Part shown: one piece after another, positions 10,195-24,075 of the stretch
Layout: the number at the start of each line of letters is the position of its first letter
How positions within the stretch are numbered: the stretch's first letter is position 1
NCBI GenBank assembly: GCA_023014335.1
Contig: JAECYW010000017.1
Span: 992,001 to 1,056,000 of the forward strand
Origin: Galerina marginata
Taxonomy: Eukaryota > Basidiomycota > Agaricomycetes > Agaricales > Galerinaceae
Reading direction: 5' to 3'
Length of the DNA: 64,000 bases
The notes under the pieces: generated by a model
The model's input: only the letters and a program-made list of their open reading frames with translations
What the model was told of the DNA's origin: nothing
The model's database searches: none
Program-made: the position numbers and the translations under genes

Positions 10195-12617
10195 GATCGC
10201 GTCGTAGGAGTATTGTAAGAGCAATCCACTTGCTTCCAGATTGTGAGCACGGGTGGATATTGGAAACGGTATCGTTGATCAGATGGGAGAAGGAGGAAGA
10301 ATGAGTTGTGGCTCAGTGGCGCGAGCTCGACGCGCTTTGAACATCGTGACCGAGGCAACTGTGGGCGCCTCGGGGTCCATATTTGGCAATCACTAATTGT
10401 GTCTCCTATCTCTTCAAACTCCGAGGAAATGAAGAGGGCGCTTTCTGAAGTTTGTTGGTGGTTTGTATCACACTGCAATTCCGAAGTTGCCTTGCCTCGT
10501 TAAATATTTGCATCCTGACATCAACCTTGCACCGCTTCACGAAAATCGCCATGTCAAAATTGCCTCCGTTTCTTTTTAGAACCCCGATAAGTATTCCTCC
10601 TGAAGGGTAGGTTGAACGATTAATTGACCATAAATGCAAAGAGGGATTCACCGTCGTTCTCTAATATAATTGGCTACAACTTCGGCTCATTTGAGCCCTA
10701 CAGACCCCTTATCACCCCCCTGACAGTATCAGTGCAAGCGAAATTATCTCACCTGCCTGCATACCGGCGTTCAAAGCTTAAAAGACAAATTGCCTTCAAA
10801 AGCAAACTCATTACCGGTCCGAACAAACGTCGACGAGGGTTAATAAGGGTTAATACCGTCTTTTTCGCAACCGGATGAATGCCGAAAAGAACCTGTCCCG
10901 TCTAAGTCAAGTATGAGTCCAAGTCGTCTGTTTTGTGTTGCCCCAGCGCTCAGGCTGAGCATAGTCTGGAATTATCACGACACTGTACAAAAACATGTCG
11001 CAGGGTGTAGCATTGAAATCGGTATTGCGGATCCGACAGGCAGTCAACACTTTACAAACCGTTGTAACTAATTGGCGTTACTTACCTCCGTCTGGGGAAG
11101 ATTTGTTGATTTGTTTACAGTCTCAAGTACCTGTCTCAGGGAGCTCGTCGAGGGTCCTTCTCAATCGCGGATTCCCCTTCGGAGCTTTCCTCAGTTTGCC
11201 TTTCGAATGCCAAAGTGCTGCCATGACATAGCGTTTCGCGGGACCTATCCAGTCCATGCGCACAGACAAGTGCCTACGGACGCACCTCGTACCTTTCCCA
11301 ATTGCCGATCCCCAAGTCGACTCTCCGCATTGAAAGTAATTTAGAACATAATTCAAGTTGACCCTTGCCTAGAAGCAGTACCCCCGAGGCCCGCCATTGG
11401 CATGAGGCATATTTGATCACTCTCCGTACATTCATCTCGATTCTTGAAGCCACCTTCTAGTCGTTGTCCCCGAAAACCCTCAGCCTGTGATTCAGAATAT
11501 GGAATATTTAATACCATCGCTCAGGACGAAGGTGCCACACAATGATAATTGGGGCAATAATTCAAAGGGCCGCGGGTAATGTTATACGATCACGATGATC
11601 ATCCGCTGGCGCCTGTGGTGATTATCCGAATGAAGAGCATCGTGCGGGATTCGGCGACTTGATTCTCGATGAAGTGCAATTTGCCGGTGGCTGGGTAAGT
11701 CGAAAAGAACAATTCTTGACAAAAGAAGCCGCCCCGAGGTCTGAACGTGGAGAGTTGTAGTTCGTGTCATTGACTTGAGCACCTGGTCTGCTCTGTCAGA
11801 GCAAAGCGGGGGATGTAGCGAGGCTGGAGTAACAATTACCTGTACGTGTAAATTCAAGCGTTATTCTTCCCTATGGGTGTGTAGAGTTAGCACCGTATGG
11901 GTAGATGAAGGTGGGTCCTTTAGTGGATTGTTGGTATGCGGCTGCGCCACCAAATTTATTTAATTGGAATTTACTATTTGGTATTTAGTGATTTGAGCTT
12001 CAGCGCAGAAATCATACTCCAAGGAGTAAGTCGACAAACGTTTAGAATGTTGTAAAAATGGTGCAATGGATCACTTGAAGGACTTGTAACATTTTTATCA
12101 CCATCTCCGGGCCCATAAAGAATGGTCGTGGGTGCTTCCATTCACACCGCTCGGGAACTGTCAGCGAGATACTCAAGGAGGTCGACGCTGTATCGCTCGC
12201 TAATACTGAGAAGGAGCCTCGGCTGTCTGAGTCAGGAAGATGGGACGGAAAAAGCTTAGAACAAGATTGTAAGTTTATCCGCAATGAAAAGGGGATATAT
12301 GGTATAGGACATAAGGAGGATCGTCGTGCTTGACTGATTGAACGCATTCTGTGATATGATCGCAGGGAGATGTAAAATGGCCAATGAGTGCAGGTCGTGA
12401 TCCAGTGGTATCCGGCACCGTCCCGTCCCGTTGCCCGAATTTATTCTTATTCCCAACTTCGCTTCTCTCGTCATGTCAAATGGCGATGGGGATATGGTGA
12501 ACAGAGAAGGTCACGACTGACATGACACTTCCCCTCCTGTGCTTTATCCGAAGCTCAGGACTATTTTGCAGCTTGAGACCGATGAGGTCTCGTTGCGGAC
12601 CCGGACCATGGTGTGCG
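10195..12617. other. Gene-poor intergenic region
   Basis: About 2.4 kb between two divergently placed gene ends. Open frames here are under 105 codons, lack recognisable domains and show no convincing exon chains. I see no transposase, long terminal repeat or tRNA. The first few hundred bases probably contain the promoter of the FunK-like gene, and AT-rich patches occur near 11940-12000. Confidence 0.5.
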
Positions 12618-13482
12618 TCAGCGTTTAGAACCGTGTTTTCGCTTCCCTCCTGGAGACTTGGATTTTCTCGCTGCCTTCCCGCCCGCCAACTCGGCTTTCT
12701 CTGTCCTTCTCACGCGTTGCTTCGTCTGCTCCCTGCGACGCGCGTCCTTGGTTTCGTATCGCACTTTCTTATCTCTTGTTTTAATATTTTTCGCTGATCC
12801 GTGCTGTGCCTTTTTTGATGGTGGCTGAGATGGTTTTGGTTTTGCCTCGGGACGCTCAGCAGATATTGCATTGGGCATTTCGGGTTTGATGGGGCCATGA
12901 ATGATAGTATCAGGATCAAAGTCTTCAACGACTGTGACAGTCGCCAGCATTTCCTCGTCTTCGTACTCATCATCCCGCTCATTGCCGCCCTGATGTGAAG
13001 CGTCGATCCCGTTCCAATCCTCGTCATCTGCGATGGAATTAGCCGTGATGAATATGAACAGAAGAACAGGATGGACCTATGACAGCACCGTAGGCCTTTT
13101 CTACTTGGGCAGCATTCTCCAAAGCCTGTTCGCGAAGCATCCGTCTTTGCTGGGAGAGGAGTGAGGACCGACAGCGCGTGAAAAAAAAAAAATAGCGGAG
13201 ACAAACAGACCTCACGACGCGTTTCGAGTCTCTCCTGCTTCTCCCTTTCCTTTGCTTTGCTACGAGCAGCCTCGGCTTTTGCAAGCTTTCGCTTGTGGAA
13301 GCCGGTCAAAAAGTCCCTGGAGAAGGGTAAGCAAAACGAAGCAGCCGACCGTGTTGCAGGCAGCAATACCTGCGGGCATGTTCGTCGAAGAGAACCTCCT
13401 TGACCTGCTCTTTCTTGGCCCTTTTCTTTGCTGCGACGACGTTGTGCGAGCGAGTGAGAAGGGCGATGTTGCTGGTGGACAT
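12618..13482 (-). CDS. RRP17: Rrp17/NOL12-family ribosomal RNA processing protein
   Basis: The start MSTSNIALLTRSHNVVAA leads into a highly basic helical region: FLTGFHKRKLAKAEAARSKA, then KERE and RRMLREQALENAAQVEKAY. This is the hallmark of the Rrp17/Nop25/NOL12 family, nucleolar 5'-3' exonuclease-like factors needed for pre-60S rRNA processing. An acidic patch (DDEDWNGIDASHQGG, RDDEYEDEE) and a lysine-rich tail ending GGKRKHGSKR follow; the tail resembles a nucleolar localisation signal. Three introns fit, near 13320-13375, 13145-13210 (containing a 12-nt A/T run) and 13030-13080. The length of about 220 residues is normal for the family. Confidence 0.85.
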
Positions 13483-13642
13483 GAGTTGAGATGGAAATAA
13501 TTAGTCAGCAGGTCCTTGGAGAAGGTCTCGCGCACGCGACATCCCCATAAGGCAAAACAAGCCGATTGAATGAATCGGGCGTAGTGATCGAGATCTGGGT
13601 ATAAAGCAGATAACATGGAGGTCAGCCAGAGCCTCAATTACC

Positions 13643-14833
13643 ATGCCAGACTCTCCTCGTTTCACCTACCTCCCCCAGCTACATCTCTTTCCCCCAAATC
13701 CCTACCCTCACCCATCCCCGCCTATTGCTCACAAGGTCTGGATTCTCGACTGCAACACATGCGACACCTTTCTCACAAACCGCGGAATGAAAGTCAGTCT
13801 TTTATTTATTTTTATTCCGAGATTTCTTCCTGACGTCCGACAGGCAGTTCTACTTTTGCGTCCAAACGTCTCTCTATATTCTTCAGATGCTCTTCCAGAG
13901 AACTGTTCAGCCTACAGCTCCAGTCCAGAGGCTTTGCGACCTCACAGGTCGAACGGCTCGTCTAGCCAATCTCGGACATGTGAATGTTTGACGCAGACCC
14001 TCTGTTGTCACACCTGCGGAAGCGCCATAGGCTATATGATCGTTCTTCCCGTAAGCGCGTCTTGCTCTCCGTGTGCTTCGCGTATTTATCTCAACCCCCT
14101 CAGTGCACTCGTTGTACCTCCTCTATAAGCGCGACAAACCGCGCGACCAATGGCCATCGGTTCGTCTTTCATTCCAGCGAAGTCTCAGGCACGGAGCGGC
14201 ATTATATCCAAGACGAGCCCGGCGTGATTCCGTTCAACCCCCCAGTTTCTGTTCCGCCTCCGCCACCAGCCATGCCGACCCCTCACCATGTTGCTTACCC
14301 ATCACCGCCATATCCTTTCTATGGTCAGCAACAGTCGCGTTCAGTCTCTCCGCCAGTCTTCCGCTCAGATTATCTGCCAACGCCGCCTCTTGAATTTGCA
14401 ACTCCTGCCTACGCCACCTCAAGGCACGAGTCTCCTGAACAGGACGCGTCTCCAGTAGGTTCCTTGCATATCAAATTATCAAATTAGCTCATCGTCTGTG
14501 TCCAAGCTTTATACTCGTGTATATTCACCACAAGCTACCACCCGCTCCCCACCCCTTGCCATCCCTGTCCAGTCTCATTATTACCCGTTGTCCCCCACAT
14601 CCCCGTCAGTCGACTGGTCCAGCGACGGTAGCCCACCGCCACTCGACAGTCCAACTTTCTACCCCGCGGATCAGAAAGAACCCCCTCTCCCACCACCATC
14701 CCTGAAACCAGGTGACGTTATTTTCTGGCATCACCTCGCTAGGAACGGCGAGATACCTGGGGTTACTGACGACGAGCAGGCGAGGCATCCTGCCACCGCG
14801 TTGGCGTCTAGAGAAGTGCTCTTCAACCGATGA
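13643..14833 (+). CDS. FAM72-family zinc-knuckle protein with Pro-rich C-terminal extension
   Basis: The N-terminal third (about residues 30-150) matches FAM72. The segments are KVWILDCNTCDTFLTNRGMK, AVLLLRPNVSLYSSDALPE, CECLTQTLCCHTCGSAIGYM and, after an intron, CTRCTSSISATNRATNGHRF followed by VFHSSEV. The paired cysteines in CxxC pattern probably bind zinc. The remaining residues form a Pro/Ser-rich disordered tail ending LASREVLFNR, longer than in animal FAM72. Introns lie at about 13792-13842, 14050-14103 and 14457-14508. The last uses an AAG acceptor that keeps the frame. FAM72 is known mostly from vertebrates; its biochemical role is unclear and its fungal role is unknown. Confidence 0.8.
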
Positions 14834-17800
14834 TTCTAACAGGGTCCTCGTCTGAAGGGCAAATCTTCATTTCTCTTCGCGTCCATCCGTCCCTTTCACT
14901 TGCATTCGTTCACGGAAATTCACGACCGCTCCTTCCACGCCGACGTCTTTTCTTTCATTTATGACGTCCGTATCCCAAGTCTTTTATCTCATTACTGTCA
15001 TTTCTCTGTCTCAGGCTGCAGCATTGAAGTACTATGTACAATCATCTTATGACCAAGTCCATCATACCCTCCGCGTACATACCTCTTTTCTATTTTTTAT
15101 TTCTATGTATATTCATACTTTCCTGCCACTTTCCTTCCCTCTCTCTTCTCCACCTCCTATCAAGTTGTATTTTTCTCAGATTAGTCACATTACCATCATA
15201 GAGAAGGGAACAATTCGAAGTACCAACAAACCAATTTTCTCGCAGGTCCTGACAGAAATATTCAAGTTTGAAGCGTCTTCGTCCGTGTCACCGTCAACAG
15301 CCAGGGAATTTGAGCGGGGAAAGATGGATTAGATTGGCTACATGTATGTCATGCTACTGTTCGGTGGCGCAACAGAAACCGTGTGCTATTCCGTCCTTCG
15401 AACCGTAAAGAAGCCCAACCTTTTTCCCTTTAAATGGCCTTCTCGCAGGTTCCTTTTGAGATCGCTGAGAAACGCAGGTCTTCCGATCACCCACTGGAGG
15501 ATGTGGGGAAATGGGCCCGAGACGTTACTCGGCAAAATCCTGGATAGGACTTAGGAGGAACGTCGTCACTTGTCATTGGCAAACTCTCCTCCGCGCCGGA
15601 TACACTGAGTTCGTTTGAGCATATGGTTCCAGGAGATCGGCATAATAAAAGTAGCCCAAGGATTCTTTATCTTTATCTCTGTGATGGCTGATAGAGGCCA
15701 CGCGTTCTATGAGTTCCGGGTTCGTTCTTTTAATTTTGCAGTGTGAAAAATACAAGTTGGCATCGAGACTCACCGGAGGCTTGCGATGAGCTGCGAAAAC
15801 TTTTGACTGAAAACGTCGCTAACGCGTTAACCATTGGTTAATCGTGAGATTTGTCAAAACGACTTGAACTCGGAGAAGTGGGAAACTTACACAAGTTCAA
15901 TTTAAATGCTGGTAAAGGTGAATACAAAATAGACGCACGCTAGCGGAAAAACTCATCGAACGGGATTTTATCGGATAGAAACGGCTTTGAGGAGTTTTCT
16001 TGCTTCTGCAGCTTAGGCTGCAGCGTATTTCGCCTTAAGCGCGTCGAAGCTCATTTTCCGATTAGACGCGTCGCGGCAACTTCGCGGAGTCGAACCGGTG
16101 ATAAGGGTACCGAAATCAAATATGCACTTGATTTGTTACGATTGAATGCCCAAACCAAACAACGTCGGTGTCACCCATCTCGGCGTTGCGCTGCGATTAT
16201 CATGTCCAGTGGAGTCAAATCTGCTGGACAGCGTTCTTCGGGGGGTCATGCCCATGCCCCCATTTTTGGATTGCAAAATTTCTCCCAGACCTCGGACATA
16301 CATCTAAATTGGAGATTCGGAGCCTAGGAGTGCGAGGGTTTATATCCAGATCCTTGCAAAAACTTCAGGAGTTCGGAGTACTGGGAGTTCTGGGTAGCTA
16401 GGTTTTCTCACTTCAATGATCAACAGGGTTGGTGACATCTGATTATTGAACCGATGGAGTCTTGTACATTGATACTTGGTCTGTCTGATACAGAACTTGG
16501 AAAAATTTCCCCGAGTTAAGGCGTAAGACTTCAGTACTTCCGTGACGGCCAGTCATATATATGGAGTTGGTTCACTGAACTTGAAGTAAGTATAACGATC
16601 GTTCGTAATACAGTAGTTTATAGGAATGATCCCAGCCGATAAACAGAAGCTGAAACAGTCTGTGAGTTTGGATATCTATGTTATGACTGACCGAGTGTAA
16701 ATACATACTTTATTGAGGCCACATTCCAAGCCACTGAATTCACGCTAGAGCGAGAGGGATGACAAGATCATATGGAATACGTACAGGCGCGTATTTGTGT
16801 ACACCAGAATCATGCACACGTCAGAATTAAGTTCACCATGTTTCCTTTGGGCCGACTGCGACTGCAGTGAGTGCAGATTTGCCCATCTGTGACTCGTGTC
16901 TCTGTCCAATCCTTGGGACCAGTACGATGATCGGCCCGTCCACAGATATTCGTGATACTTACTTCCGCACGGGTCTGTATAGGCGTGGAAGTATCTAAGT
17001 GCACATGTTCGTTTAAAGGTGCTTGGCCCGGACTCCTCCTTATGGCGCTTTCCCTCTTCTAGAAAACGTGGTTATTTAAACGCTTCAGTGAGATATCTGA
17101 TCAGTATGAATTGTAACTTCCAGGAGGAATTAGAGCCCTTATGGGGATCGCTCGCACGGACTTGTCGTTCGGGGATGCAACATCGGGCACAGACTTCGTG
17201 TCGAGAATGAATTTGGATGATAGGAGAGAGTTGCACTGCCGCTTCGGCTTGAACGGTGAGCGAACAAGGCTCGGGGATCTGTGGTTTGTAAGGCGTATCC
17301 GGCGTGTCCGGATACCCTTGCTCGCTGGTGCGCGCTTGAAGTTGCAGGGTGTGGGAGGGCCTAGGAGAAGACCGCAACAACGGTCGAGTTCGCGCGGGGT
17401 AGTTATCCTTAAGGCCGAGATAAAGCCAGATTGAGTGGTATAAATAAACACCGTTGCGACAAAGTGCGCGAATGGGATTGGGTACATTCGTACCCAGTAT
17501 GACAGTAAGTGCGTTTTCACGTTTGCGAACTTGGGTACGCCAATGGGGAAAAGGGACTGAACTCTGGCCAGAAGAAGTTGTGAGCCTGGTGGAATGGCGA
17601 CAGGAGCGGTTTCTGGTTTGTCGGCCTGTCGCGATTGGGTGGGTCACGGTGGACGAGGGGGGCGGTCTTCCTCCGAAGCTGGACCTGGCTGGACTAGTGG
17701 AAGCGTTCTCCCTGGAGGTATTTCGGATTCGGAGTTGGGTATCATGGGCAAATAAACCTTACGGGGAGAGGTAATGCAATGTGCTCGATGGTGAATACTA

Positions 17801-18400
17801 TCGAAAGGCAATTTGAATGACTGCAAGGTGGACTCCATGCGATTGTCATAATTCCGTCAGTTTTGGGTGGATGTGTTGGATATCTAAATCTAAAAAATCA
17901 TATGTAAGAACAACATAATGACTTTAGTAGCCACATGCGAAGGATTTGACACGACGCGGATAGATTGCGATATCCATGTTACCTGAACATGTGGGAGATT
18001 GCTGAAAGTAAGATGGCTTGCAAATAAATGAACCATACACAGTAAAATGACTAGAGTTGTGTGTCCACTGGTGATACTAGGCATATCTGATCCGTCAGAA
18101 GACGTCCAAAGTGAGCACGGCAATGGATGAGTCCTATTTGATCGCTGAGTGGTTCATGTGACTCGGTTGAAATTTGACTCGGCAGTCTAGAACACAGCGA
18201 GCGTGGCTCGAGCACAGTCTTGGCTCTTATTGAGGCCCACTAGAAACAAATTCGCCGACATTATGCACATAGTAGCAAAGATTTGGCCAAAGCTCATGGA
18301 GAAGGTAGAAAGAGGGTGAAGCTTGTTGGTTGAGTGTCTCGGTTGAACGGGACCGATCGATACGGCGGTGTCCGACGTATGTGGTGCGCTGACGTAAGCG
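14834..18400. other. Long intergenic region with no supported gene
   Basis: About 3.6 kb with only scattered open frames below 195 codons on both strands, none with a domain, signal peptide plus splice chain, or repeat unit. A perfect 7-bp hairpin is at 16006-16023. A GGTTCGA-like box near 16090 (minus strand) lacks a matching T stem and acceptor stem, so it is not called a tRNA. The region may hold unannotated non-coding transcripts or decayed sequence; nothing specific is visible. Confidence 0.45.
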
Positions 18401-19874
<1,474 letters not shown>

Positions 19875-20150
19875 GCTGTGGAGGGATTATTGTACATGTA
19901 ATACATACTCGTGATTGAATTGAACTGCATTGTGACGCGATTGATGAATGACCCTGTGTGAGATTGACGGATGGGAACGTAGGGCAGTGGCTTACCTAAG
20001 TCCGACTAGCTTTTCCCGACGAGATAGGTGACAGGGCCAGCGCGCAAAGAGGGCCGCCACAGCAACTTCATCTCTTGACCTCTTACCACCACCATCCCCC
20101 CTGCCCTTCCTTTCCCCCTTCATTTTCCCTCGTCCTCGGGCTTCGACGCA

Positions 20151-23100
20151 ATGGCGCCGGCCTCCTCTTCATCGCGCGTTTCGTCCTCCTCCAGCGGCTC
20201 TCTCACCTGGCGCCCGACGAAGATCATGCATATGCGCGACCTCTCTAAAGACGACGACTTCCTCAGCCACCTTCTTGTCGAAAAGCTCGGCACGGGTACC
20301 GTTCCTCTTCTCGTCCACAAGATGGATGGCTCCAGAAGACTGCCCAAGACAAACACCCAGGATCTCATGAGGATAGTCAGACGCGTGAGTTTTCGTGTCT
20401 TTCCCCCCAATTTGTTCCTTCTCGACGCGACTTGCTCATTTCTCGTGTTTTACCAGCTCGTGGGTAGCAAAGGGCCACTCCAGCAAGTCGTCCGTCAGGC
20501 CGTTGATGTACTTCTAACGTACGTTTCATCATCCCTCCCTTCACCCGCACATTAGCGCGTTCTCCTCCATGCATGCCTCCTGACGTCCCTCCTCCTTCTT
20601 CGCAGGCTCCCTCCTATACGCTACTATCTCAGGTCATATACCCAAAAACAGATCAATGCCTTCGCCACGTGAGTGTGGCATACCTCGTCCATGTCATTCT
20701 CCTCTCACACAAACCCGTCCTTCGTAGCCACGCCTCCCGTTACTTCGAGCTTTATCATCCCTCGGGCTCAATTGAAATCGCACACACGTCTCGCTACTCC
20801 CACCACACTGGCAAGTCCGAGCTGTGTATTTTAGCGACACGCAATCTCGCCCCTGGTACCGTCGTTACCGAGCTCAAGGGCTCCATGGCCAATTTGACCG
20901 ACGAGGAGGATAAGGAGCTAAAGCGCACGGACCTCAGAAACTCTGACATCCGCCGTGATTTTAGCGTCATACACTCAAAATCAATGAAGAAGAACCACCT
21001 GTTCTTGGGCCCGGCCCGATTTGTCAATGTAAGCTTACATTCCCTATCCTTATGATCCTTTCTTTCTGATATAGAACACTACTTTAGCACGATTGTGATA
21101 ACAACTGTGAATTATTCCGTGAGGGCAGATATATCACATTTAGGGTCCTCAGGCCTATAGCCATAGGCGAAGAGATCACCGCTCATTACGGTGACGGGTA
21201 CTGTGAGTGGCACCTCGTGTTGTATAAAGTTGGCCCTGACCAGTGACACCCATTTAATTAGTCGGCAAGAAGAACAGACATTGTCTCTGTGAGACTTGCG
21301 AGAAGAACGGCAGAGGAGGTTACTCGCCTGACCACCAAGAAGATGACGTCGAAGCTAGTTCAGATTCAAGTTCTGGTTCTGATTCGGACTCTGACTCTGA
21401 TTCGGAATCCTCATCCAGCGATTCGGAAAGCGACAATCCACAGAAATCTGCTTTGAATCTAAATGAACGGCGGACGCGACGTGGTGTCTACGCAGTTACG
21501 AAACCCGACGATAGTGATGACAGCGATAATGAAGACAACGAGGACGATAATACAGTTCCATTGGCAGACGCAACGGACATTCCTGCAGATGGTGAAATTG
21601 AACTGACTGCCGAGATTGATACAGGGTCTGACTTGACATCACTGGCACCTTCCATACCCCCGTCTGATGGCGCGACCCCTGGAAAACAATCCACACCTGG
21701 CTTGATGACACCCGTTCGCGGCTTACGCTCTTCGTCATCCCTTACCGAGTTGACGCCTTCGACTGGTCGCTCCGCTAGTGCGCAATCCACACAGTTTCGC
21801 TCTATTATCTCGACCCGCAAGCAAAAGGCGAAACAATCGGTAGTCTCCAAACCTCCGTCGCCCAGCAGCAGCATTGGGCCGTCTCCGAAGCGACTCACAC
21901 GCTCGATTTCTTCTTTGATGTTGTCTGAGAAAAAAGGCAAAGGCAAGGCGACACCAACTCCTGTTTCTACGCCGCGGTCCGGGAGGACGTCCCAAGGCGC
22001 TGGGAAGGAAGAAACAAACATTAAGAAGGAGGAGACTGAGGCAAGGGTTCTGCGCACAAGACCATCCTTCGTGGTTGCAGAGCCGGCCAAGGAACCCCCT
22101 CCTAAGCAGGATGTTCCGCGGGGACCTGACGGCAAACCTCTGCCTACTTGCTCCACGTGTTCGAATGTCCTGCCCTTAATTGCAGTAGATTTCAAAGTTG
22201 TCTGGGGCCTTGGTCTGGAAGTTGGGAAGAAGAAGAAAAACCAAAAGCAGGACTGTCCCCGGTATGTTGATTTCTTCATACCTCTAGACTGACTTAACTT
22301 AATGTGCTTTAGGTGCATACGTCACTTTGCAATTTATCAACAGACATGGCCATGTCGCGTAGCCCCTCACGGGACTATCTCGGTTACACCACGAGAAGAG
22401 TCGGCCCCGGTTGAAGCCATCACCAAGAAAGTGACGCACAAAGGTCTACATGTGCTCGACCGTAAACTGGTGGCTGCAGCTTCAGCGTCTTCGGCGTCGA
22501 AATACAAATCAAAGAAACACCAACGTGAAGAAGAGGAGGAAGAGGAAGAACGTCGTGCAAACAAAAAACGAAAGTCGAAACCTGAACAGGGCCATCGCAA
22601 CACCAAAATGGTGACCTACTCATCAAGCGCAAAGAGGGCGAAACGTGCCTCTTTTCCCGATCATGTCGAGCCCATGCAGCGTAAGCGCGGTCGACCCCGC
22701 CTTTCCTCTCCAAAGAGAGGGGCCGTCAAGTCGACTCAAGTCAAGGTCGAGGAGCCTCCCCCGGAAGTCGAGAATTCCATTCTTACTCAGCCAAGAGCTG
22801 TAAACGGTCGTTTCGGCAAGAAGGACAGGGCTAGGAGGTCGGGTGAACCACATTCACAGGCCGGTTCCAGTCAAAGTGGTACGCAGGAGGACAGCGACAG
22901 CGACGTTGACGAAGTTGTGAAACCCAAGTGGACTTCGCCCCGTCGCAAGCGTTCCAATGATACGATGGAAGAGCTCGAGGAATCACCTCGCAAAAAATTG
23001 TCTAAACCAGCTGCTATAGAAGCAAAACCCGAGGCACCACCTCTTCCTGCGCAGAAAGTGTTGCCCCGCCCTTTATCCGGTTTTCGTGGTGGGAGGTTAT

Positions 23101-23719
23101 TTTCCAACCCAAACCCTCTTCAGTTTGCTTTGTATGCCTGGGCAGGGCCGGTGGTCCTCGACGAGTCTTCCTCTGAGGACGAGAAACACCCAGAGACACC
23201 AGAGGATACCCTATCTCCTCCTGCTTGTGTCGTTGCCTCGGAGGAAGAAACCTCGATGTTCCTTCCGCCTGCTTCTGTCGTACCCAGGGCACCTCTGACG
23301 TTCAAGCCTTCACCTTTTGCCTTTGCAAAGAGTCGATGGACTGGGTACGTTGGTGTTGGTAAAGCGGCTACCTTAGGCAACCTCAAGATCTACTCGTCTG
23401 ATGGAGAGGTAAGCGAGTTCTCAACCTATCAGGATATCTCCTAAATGATATCTCTTGTTATACATAGACTTCGGATATCACTCCTCCTGGCAAGGCAGAG
23501 TCGCTCAGTCCGCTTCCTGAGGGCTACGCGTCGCCTGTCTCCTCTGACGACAGCCTCCCTCCTCCTAAACTACGACATATATACCCGGTTCTCCCTCCTG
23601 CCGCTGCATCCAACGCCTACATCCCGAAAAGCACCACATTCCCCTCTCTGAGCTCTGAAACCAAACCCACTTTTATAAACGCTGGGTGGGATGACGCCTC
23701 CGACGCCTCGGAGGCATGA
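20151..23719 (+). CDS. SET9: SET9/KMT5-type histone H4 lysine-20 methyltransferase
   Basis: After a Ser-rich leader, the N-terminal helical domain typical of Suv4-20/Set9 is present (KDDDFLSHLLVEKLGTGTVP, VGSKGPLQQVVRQAVDVLLT). The SET core follows: SELCILATRNLAPGTVVTEL, the catalytic NHDCDNNCELF, IAIGEEITAHYGDGYFGKKN and the post-SET CLCETCEKNG. The product methylates histone H4 K20 and acts in chromatin and DNA-damage signalling. The long tail is disordered and rich in Asp/Ser runs, Lys-rich patches and an AT-hook-like RKRGRPR near 22690. At least seven introns fit. The last, at about 23409-23467, leads to a final exon ending WDDASDASEA. The overall length of about 980 residues is long for the family because of the tail. 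Confidence 0.92.
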
Positions 23720-24075
23720 AAGCCATGAACCGCACCTCCGAACAATATTTATCTAATGAACCCTCCCATCGCTTGGCTTATTCTAATTACCATCTTGTTC
23801 AACCAGTTGTTACGTAATACGTCATTCAGCCGCATCTTTTATCATTATCGTTTCAGTTGCACTTGCATCTTTTGGCATTTAGTCGATGTGTTATTACTTT
23901 TATAGCTTTTATCCATTAATGTAGACTGTTTTCCCAATCGCTAGCAAATCAATGACCCTCAATTGTACAATCAAATCTTTCCTATTAGCTATGCCTTCAA
24001 GCACAACTGAAGCTTGAGATTATGACTATGACGATGAGTAAAGAATATATTTTGTCTGGATCTCCTATCTTAGAT
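23720..24075. other. Convergent 3' spacer between SET9 and CCT6
   Basis: A 356-bp AT-rich spacer where the plus-strand SET9 and minus-strand CCT6 transcripts meet. It contains AATAAA-like and T-rich stretches on both strands, consistent with 3' ends, and no coding signal. Confidence 0.5.

Noticed and set aside
12042..12474. Minus-strand ORFs near 12.0-12.5 kb
   Set aside because: Short, low-complexity, with no domain and no good splice chain to Rrp17.
16040..16110. tRNA-like B box (GGTTCGACTCC) on the minus strand
   Set aside because: The flanking bases do not form a T stem or acceptor stem, and no A box lies at the right distance.
21488..22318. 276-codon antisense ORF in SET9
   Set aside because: It lies opposite a disordered Ser-rich coding exon of SET9, which has strong protein logic. 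The reverse reading has no domain.
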